DNA from: Terrimesophilobacter sp044508495
GTDB lineage: Bacteria; Actinomycetota; Actinomycetes; Actinomycetales; Microbacteriaceae
NCBI GenBank assembly: GCA_044508495.1
Contig: JBIQHP010000086.1
Location: 1 to 9,100, forward strand
Direction: 5' to 3'
DNA: 9,100 nucleotides
The position numbers were made by a program, and so were the translations under genes. Each line of letters opens with the position of its first letter. Within the stretch, counting starts at the first letter, position 1. Below the pieces are notes generated by a model. It saw only the letters and a program-made list of their open reading frames with translations. It searched no databases and was not told the origin of the DNA. Positions 6,113 to 9,100 of the stretch are shown piece by piece.

Positions 6113-6913
6113 GTGTCCGCCACCGTAACGCAGCGACCGGCCTGGTCCCCGGTCGCCCGCTACCGGCATTCGCTGTGGCTGCTGACCGTGCGCGACCTTC
6201 GCGTGCGCTACTCGACCTCGGTGCTCGGCTATTTCTGGTCGATCCTCGACCCCCTCGTCATGGCGGCGATCTACTGGTTCGTCTTCACCCAGGTCTTTGA
6301 CCGTACCGTCGGCGAGCAGCCGTACATCGTCTTCCTGCTCTCGGCGCTCCTGCCGTGGATGTGGTTCAACGGGGCGATCGGCGACTGCACCCGGGCGTTC
6401 CTGCGCGAGGCGCGTCTCATCCGGTCGACGAAGATCCCGCGCACGATCTGGGTCAACCGGCTCGTGCTCTCCAAGGGGATCGAGTTCCTGGCGAGCATTC
6501 CCGTCCTGGCCCTCTTCGCCATCCTCTTCCCCGCCCCCCTGCACTGGGAGGCGGTGTTCTTCCCCCTCGCGATCCTCATCCAGTTCGTGCTCACGATGGG
6601 TCTCGGCCTCATCATCGCCCCGCTCGTGGTCTTCTTCCGGGACCTCGAGCGGGCGATCAAGCTCGTCCTGCGTTTCCTGTTCTACGCGAGTCCGATCATC
6701 TACGGCCTCCCCGATCTGCGCGATCTGGGCCTCGAGCGGATCGCCGCGTTCAACCCGCTCGCCGGCATCTTCTCGCTGTACCGGGGCGCGTTCTTCCCCG
6801 ACCAGCTCGACTGGTTCGCGATCGCGGTGAGCGCCGGCATGAGCCTCCTGATCCTGGGGCTCGGGGTGCTCGTCTTCCGTCGCACCGAGCGCTCCGTGCT
6901 GAAGGAGATCTGA
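6113..6913 (+). CDS. ABC-2 type polysaccharide/teichoic-acid export permease (Wzm/TagG-like)
   Basis: This inner-membrane subunit would move a lipid-linked surface glycan from the cytoplasmic to the outer face. It has 266 residues, the usual family size. An amphipathic N-terminus with RDLRVRYSTSVLGYFWSILDP (27-47) is the family hallmark. Six membrane segments follow, at roughly 41-61, 71-91, 118-139, 147-174, 182-200 and 234-256. The AFNPLAGIFSLYRGAFFP motif (212-229) is typical of the C-terminal part. The GTG start is preferred because a TAGCAT box lies 6 nt upstream. The stop overlaps the ATG of the ATPase gene (TGATG at 6911-6915). The exported polymer cannot be named, because no glycosyltransferase or polymerase is in the window. 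Confidence 0.92.
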   Translation: MSATVTQRPAWSPVARYRHSLWLLTVRDLRVRYSTSVLGYFWSILDPLVMAAIYWFVFTQVFDRTVGEQPYIVFLLSALLPWMWFNGAIGDCTRAFLREARLIRSTKIPRTIWVNRLVLSKGIEFLASIPVLALFAILFPAPLHWEAVFFPLAILIQFVLTMGLGLIIAPLVVFFRDLERAIKLVLRFLFYASPIIYGLPDLRDLGLERIAAFNPLAGIFSLYRGAFFPDQLDWFAIAVSAGMSLLILGLGVLVFRRTERSVLKEI

Positions 6914-7710
6914 TGGCGGGCGCTTCTCCGGTCGAGCCGGCCCCTTCTCCGGTCGAGCCTGCCGAGAGACCCTCCGTGATCGAGGTCGAGGATGTGGGCA
7001 TCCGCTTCCGCCGCAACCGTCGCTCGCGGCGCAATTTCAAGGATCTCTTCGCGGGGCGCAACCGCCGCATCCGGCCAAGCGAGTTCTGGGCGCTGCGCAA
7101 CGTCACCTTCTCGGTCGCGCAGGGCGAGGCGATCGGGGTCGTCGGGCGCAACGGCCAGGGCAAGTCGACGCTCCTCAAGCTCGTCACGGGCGTGCTGCTG
7201 CCGGATGAGGGCACGGTGCGCGTGCACGCCGGCGTCGCGCCGCTCATCGAGATCACCGGCGGGTTCGTCGAGGATCTCACGGTGCGCGACAACGTGCACC
7301 TCATGTCCGGCCTGCACGGGATGAAGCGGGATGAGATCGCCGCGCGGTTCGACGAGATCGTCGACTTCGCGGAGATCGGCGACTTTCTCGACACCCCGTA
7401 CAAGCACCTCTCGAGCGGCATGAAGGTGCGGCTCGCGTTCTCGGTGATCTCGCGGCTCGAGGAGCCGATCCTGCTGGTCGACGAGGTGCTCGCCGTGGGC
7501 GACAAGGCGTTCCGGGAGAAGTGCTACCGCCGCATCGAGGAGCTTCTCGCCGGCGGGCGGACCCTGTTCTTCGTCTCGCACAACGAGCGCGACCTCAAGC
7601 GGTTCTGCGAGCGTGGTCTGTACCTCGATGGCGGTGCGCTCGTGCTGGATGCCCCGATCGCCGAGGTGCTCGACCGCTACAACGCCGACTACGGGCTCGT
7701 CACGCAGTAG
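6913..7710 (+). CDS. Polysaccharide/teichoic-acid export ATPase (Wzt/TagH-like)
   Basis: This 265-residue ATPase is the partner of the adjacent export permease. An N-terminal Pro-rich tail contains two copies of SPVEPA. The ABC domain starts at about 22 and has the basic insert typical of the family (RRNRRSRRNFKDLFAGRNRR, 33-52). Walker A is GRNGQGKST (78-86), the signature is LSSGM (166-170), Walker B is ILLVDE (186-191), the AVGD motif follows (194-197), and the switch His is 223 in FVSHN. The TGGFVEDLTVRDN stretch (115-127) is characteristic of Wzt/TagH. The protein ends soon after the ABC fold, so it lacks the C-terminal carbohydrate-binding domain of some Wzt proteins. Translation is coupled to the permease (TGATG) with a strong Shine-Dalgarno AAGGAG at 6902-6907. 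No clear terminator follows. Confidence 0.93.
   Translation: MAGASPVEPAPSPVEPAERPSVIEVEDVGIRFRRNRRSRRNFKDLFAGRNRRIRPSEFWALRNVTFSVAQGEAIGVVGRNGQGKSTLLKLVTGVLLPDEGTVRVHAGVAPLIEITGGFVEDLTVRDNVHLMSGLHGMKRDEIAARFDEIVDFAEIGDFLDTPYKHLSSGMKVRLAFSVISRLEEPILLVDEVLAVGDKAFREKCYRRIEELLAGGRTLFFVSHNERDLKRFCERGLYLDGGALVLDAPIAEVLDRYNADYGLVTQ
6923..6959 (+). repeat. Short tandem repeat, 21-nt period, in the export ATPase gene
   Basis: CTTCTCCGGTCGAGCC occurs exactly at 6923-6938 and again at 6944-6959. The 21-nt period preserves the frame and encodes two heptads, SPVEPAP and SPVEPAE, in the N-terminal tail. Copy number could vary in frame by slippage. Confidence 0.8.
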
Positions 7711-7748
7711 CTGTCGGCTTTGTCCGGTTGGGCCTGCCGAAATCCGGG

Positions 7749-8099
7749 TCAGAGCGACAGGTGGAGCCGAAGGGCGTCATCCACACGAGCCATGAGTTCA
7801 TTGGTAAGCCGGGCGATCGGCCGGACGAGCCTTTCAGTGCTGATCGAGCGAACCTGTTCCGTCTGGGCTTTGGAGTGCGTTGGTAGCCCGGACAGCTCCC
7901 GTGGCAGAAGTGCCTGGAACGGATAGACGGAGCGGACATTGCTCGTGAGTGGTACGACGGTGACGACTCCCCTGCCGCGGCGATTCGCCGAGTCGTTCGC
8001 AGCGTTGTTGCTCACGATGATGACAGGACGAACTTTCCCCTGCTCGGAGCCGACGGATGGATCGAGTGAAGCCAGGTAGACCTGACCGCGCTCGATCAC
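7749..8099 (-). CDS. MazF-family endoribonuclease toxin (MazF9-like)
   Basis: The product would be a ribosome-independent, sequence-specific RNase that arrests growth when freed from its antitoxin. It has 116 residues, the normal MazF size. It starts IERGQVYLASLDPSVGSEQGKVRPVIIVSN, with the conserved Arg24-Pro25. GVVTVVPLTSN (44-54) carries the Thr/Ser of the active-site region, followed by KAQTEQVRSI (77-86) and RLVRPIARL (90-98). From memory, the closest relative is M. tuberculosis MazF9 (Rv2801c), which shares YPFQ, the KAQ.EQ(I/V)RSI.TERL region and the ALKLHL-like tail. The GTG start at 8099 overlaps the antitoxin stop codon by 4 nt (GTGA), a classic coupled TA arrangement. A longer in-frame reading to 8174 would run into the antitoxin gene and is not favoured. 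The cleavage site cannot be predicted. Confidence 0.93.
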   Translation of the reverse strand: MIERGQVYLASLDPSVGSEQGKVRPVIIVSNNAANDSANRRGRGVVTVVPLTSNVRSVYPFQALLPRELSGLPTHSKAQTEQVRSISTERLVRPIARLTNELMARVDDALRLHLSL

Positions 8100-8323
8100 G
8101 AGTCGCTCGCGAGCCCGTCGGAGGCGGTGGACTCCCAGAGCACATCGTCTCCCGACTGTTCCCACTCGTCCCACGCCTCCGCGTAGGAGTCGGTGATCGC
8201 GGCCTGGCGGAGCACCGTCACCGCCGCCTTCATCGCGGCGGAACGCGACGGGTACCGTCCGGCGCGTGTCTCCTCGTCGAGGAACTCGATGTCGTCCTGG
8301 GGCAGGCTAACACTGACCTTCAT
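8096..8323 (-). CDS. Ribbon-helix-helix antitoxin (MazE9-like)
   Basis: The 75-residue antitoxin precedes and overlaps the toxin gene. The N-terminus KVSVSLPQDD (2-11) is the DNA-binding strand of a ribbon-helix-helix domain. Helices follow at about 9-20 and 26-41, with PSRSAAMKAAVTVLRQ as the second helix. The acidic C-terminal part (DSYAEAWDEWEQSGDDVLWE, 45-64) would wrap around the toxin. From memory this layout closely matches M. tuberculosis MazE9 (Rv2801A), including the YA.AW.EW and DGL/DGV endings. It probably autorepresses its promoter: a -10 box stands 6 nt before the ATG, and tandem GTAGTA repeats lie in the spacer region just upstream. The C-terminal residues past about 65 look disordered. 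Confidence 0.92.
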   Translation of the reverse strand: MKVSVSLPQDDIEFLDEETRAGRYPSRSAAMKAAVTVLRQAAITDSYAEAWDEWEQSGDDVLWESTASDGLASDS

Positions 8324-8329
8324 AGGTTG

Positions 8330-8335
8330 ATGCTA
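8330..8335 (-). promoter_or_regulatory. Candidate -10 box of the mazEF operon (leaderless)
   Basis: TAGCAT on the minus strand is followed by 6 nt and then the antitoxin ATG. A possible -35, TTGTAC at 8360-8355, is 19 nt away, slightly longer than ideal. No Shine-Dalgarno precedes the ATG. Confidence 0.6.
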
Positions 8336-8340
8336 CCAGA

Positions 8341-8369
8341 GTAGTAAGCAGGTAGTACAATCTCGATTG
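8341..8369. promoter_or_regulatory. Candidate MazE operator: GTAGTA direct repeats and a nearby dyad
   Basis: GTAGTA at 8341-8346 recurs at 8352-8357, an 11-bp period that would place two ribbon-helix-helix dimers on one face of the helix. TGCTACC at 8331-8337 is also a near-inverse of GGTAGTA at 8351-8357. CAATC-TC-GATTG (8358-8369) is a perfect 5-bp dyad at about the -35 region. The sites cover the promoter, as expected for autoregulation. Which of them is the real operator is not decidable from sequence. Confidence 0.5.
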
Positions 8370-8444
8370 CTCGGTCCTCTGCTCCACAGTTCTTGCCCAA
8401 CGCGGCATTCCACCGTTCGCCCAGCTCGCGTCGGACGCTCTTCA

Positions 8445-8450
8445 TAGCGT
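8445..8450 (+). promoter_or_regulatory. Candidate -10 box of the 97-residue protein gene (leaderless)
   Basis: TAGCGT is followed by exactly 6 nt and then the ATG at 8457. There is no Shine-Dalgarno and no clear -35 hexamer. The box is on the opposite strand from the mazEF promoter in the same 133-bp divergent region. Confidence 0.5.
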
Positions 8451-8456
8451 GCAGAC

Positions 8457-8750
8457 ATGGCCCGATTCCTCGATGAGCGCCCGGTCGTCGCCTACGCGGT
8501 GCCGCTGCGGGTCGATCGGTCGCGGGCACCACGCTACGAGCTCGCGAACGTCGGTGACGAGCCGCTTCGCGCGATCACGCTGACGCTCCTGGGCTCAGGG
8601 CTCATGCTCCCGGGAGCGCCGCGAGGCCTGCTGCCCGGGCAGTCGCTCAGCTTCACCCTGCGAGCCGATAACCCCGCCCGCAACACGATCGTCGTGGTCC
8701 GGTGGTTCCGACCCTCGGGCGAGCAGTACCTCTGGCGGGTGAGCTTCTAG
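8457..8750 (+). CDS. Small protein of unknown function, possible beta-sandwich
   Basis: I do not recognise this 97-residue protein. There is no signal peptide, membrane segment or cysteine, so it is probably cytoplasmic. The pattern of short hydrophobic strands (RYELANVGD 26-34, LRAITLTLLG 37-46, QSLSFTLRAD 62-71, NTIVVVRWFRP 76-86, EQYLWRVSF 89-97), with the NVGDEPL and PGQSL turns, suggests a small Ig-like beta-sandwich; that is inference. The coding evidence is a leaderless-type promoter 6 nt before the ATG, an open frame with high-GC third positions, and compact placement against the convergent regulator gene with which it shares a CTAG. It may be functionally tied to that regulator, but convergent orientation makes this a weak argument. 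Confidence 0.72.
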   Translation: MARFLDERPVVAYAVPLRVDRSRAPRYELANVGDEPLRAITLTLLGSGLMLPGAPRGLLPGQSLSFTLRADNPARNTIVVVRWFRPSGEQYLWRVSF

Positions 8751-9049
8751 CCGCTGCGCCTGGTGCGCTCCCGGATGAGGTCCGCCGCCGTGAGTTGATG
8801 AGTACGCTTCGGCAGGTGCGCGAGACCGAGCCCGGTCACGAGCTCGGAAGGGTCGATGTCGAGTACGCCGGCCATCCGCACGATCGTCGTGAGACTCGGG
8901 TTCGCTTGGCCGCGCTCGATCTTGCCCCAGTTGGTCCAGTGCATGCCGGCGAGGTCGGCCATGTCCTCCTGGCTGAGGCCGAGCTCGGTGCGGTGATGCC
9001 GAACGCGCTCGCCCAGCATGCGGGCAGCGACGGAGTGCGGTTCGGCCAT
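8747..9049 (-). CDS. XRE-family helix-turn-helix regulator
   Basis: This 100-residue Cro/C1-type DNA-binding protein has its HTH domain at about 13-72: RVRHHRTELGLSQEDMADLAG (helices 1-2), then MHWTNWGKIERGQANPSLTTIVRMAGVLDI (recognition helix about 37-46, then helices 4-5). The LSQEDMA...W.KIERG.ANPSL pattern is the family signature. A short basic tail (about 80-100, ending RERTRRSG) has no recognisable effector domain, so it resembles compact regulators of mobile elements, restriction-modification or TA-like units. The ATG at 9049 is chosen because a second ATG at 9056 is out of frame. The stop overlaps that of the convergent 97-residue gene. A dyad upstream may be its operator. The regulated genes are probably beyond the right edge, or are this gene itself. 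Confidence 0.9.
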   Translation of the reverse strand: MAEPHSVAARMLGERVRHHRTELGLSQEDMADLAGMHWTNWGKIERGQANPSLTTIVRMAGVLDIDPSELVTGLGLAHLPKRTHQLTAADLIRERTRRSG

Positions 9050-9074
9050 GACTCATGACTACCGACCTCGGGCG

Positions 9075-9094
9075 ATAGTATCCACAGTGTCTGT
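9075..9094 (-). promoter_or_regulatory. Candidate promoter and operator of the XRE gene
   Basis: TACTAT (9080-9075, minus strand) is a plausible -10 box 25 nt before the ATG. ACAG-TGT-CTGT at 9084-9094 is a short dyad just upstream of it, where an autorepressor would block polymerase. The -35 position falls at the window edge, so the promoter cannot be fully assessed. Confidence 0.35.
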
Positions 9095-9100
9095 ACCTGA

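Noticed and set aside
6355..7710. 451-codon frame fusing sequence upstream of the export ATPase
   Set aside because: The part before 6913 is the permease gene read in another frame. The ATG at 6913 with AAGGAG and the TGATG overlap is the real start.
7711..7748. Possible bidirectional terminator between the export ATPase and the toxin gene (TCGGC 7714-7718 with GCCGA 7736-7740)
   Set aside because: The stem is only five base pairs with a 17-nt loop and no T-run, too weak to call.
8100..8174. Upstream extension of the toxin to position 8174
   Set aside because: It overlaps the antitoxin gene, and the added Arg-rich residues are not part of MazF proteins. The GTG at 8099 with the GTGA overlap fits the family.
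8320..8532. 70-codon minus-strand frame across the mazE promoter region
   Set aside because: It overlaps the antitoxin promoter and the start of the 97-residue gene, and has no family resemblance or start signal.
1..9100. CRISPR array, tRNA or rRNA genes, transposase, phage or retron components
   Set aside because: No regularly spaced repeats, cloverleaf-like sequences, integrase, transposase or reverse-transcriptase motifs were seen on either strand.

Overview
The window looks like a high-GC actinobacterial chromosome segment, most likely Microbacteriaceae. The support is strong GC bias, many GTG starts, a murI-rph pair near pncB, an actinobacteria-type DUF3039 protein, and a large excess of the word GGATGC/GCATCC that I associate with that family. 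The family-level placement is inference.

Positions 1-2685 are housekeeping. The 5' end of rph (RNase PH) and complete murI (glutamate racemase) run leftward. An 82-bp palindromic element separates murI from the divergent pncB (nicotinate phosphoribosyltransferase). A small zinc-ribbon protein (DUF3039) converges on pncB with only 5 bp between the stop codons.

Positions 2705-5181 hold a leftward two-gene ABC transporter of unknown substrate. The ATPase carries an N-terminal coiled-coil extension. A polytopic permease follows it with a 25-nt overlap.

Positions 5397-7710 hold a rightward surface-glycopolymer module: a LicC-like nucleotidyltransferase, then a Wzm/TagG-type permease and a Wzt/TagH-type ATPase. 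Together they suggest activation of a phosphorylated substituent and export of a lipid-linked polymer, but no glycosyltransferase is present here.

Positions 7711-9100 look accessory: a MazEF-family toxin-antitoxin pair closest in my memory to M. tuberculosis MazEF9, a 97-residue protein of unknown function, and an XRE-type regulator converging on it. By my hand count GGATGC/GCATCC occurs about 27 times before 7711 and not at all after, which supports a different origin for this tail.

A recurring regulatory feature is a TANNNT -10-like box placed 6-8 nt before the start codon of up to seven genes. This is the layout of leaderless actinobacterial transcripts. Genes inside operons have Shine-Dalgarno sequences or start-stop overlaps instead. 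No tRNA, rRNA, CRISPR array or transposase was seen, and no gene-free stretch exceeds 300 bases.
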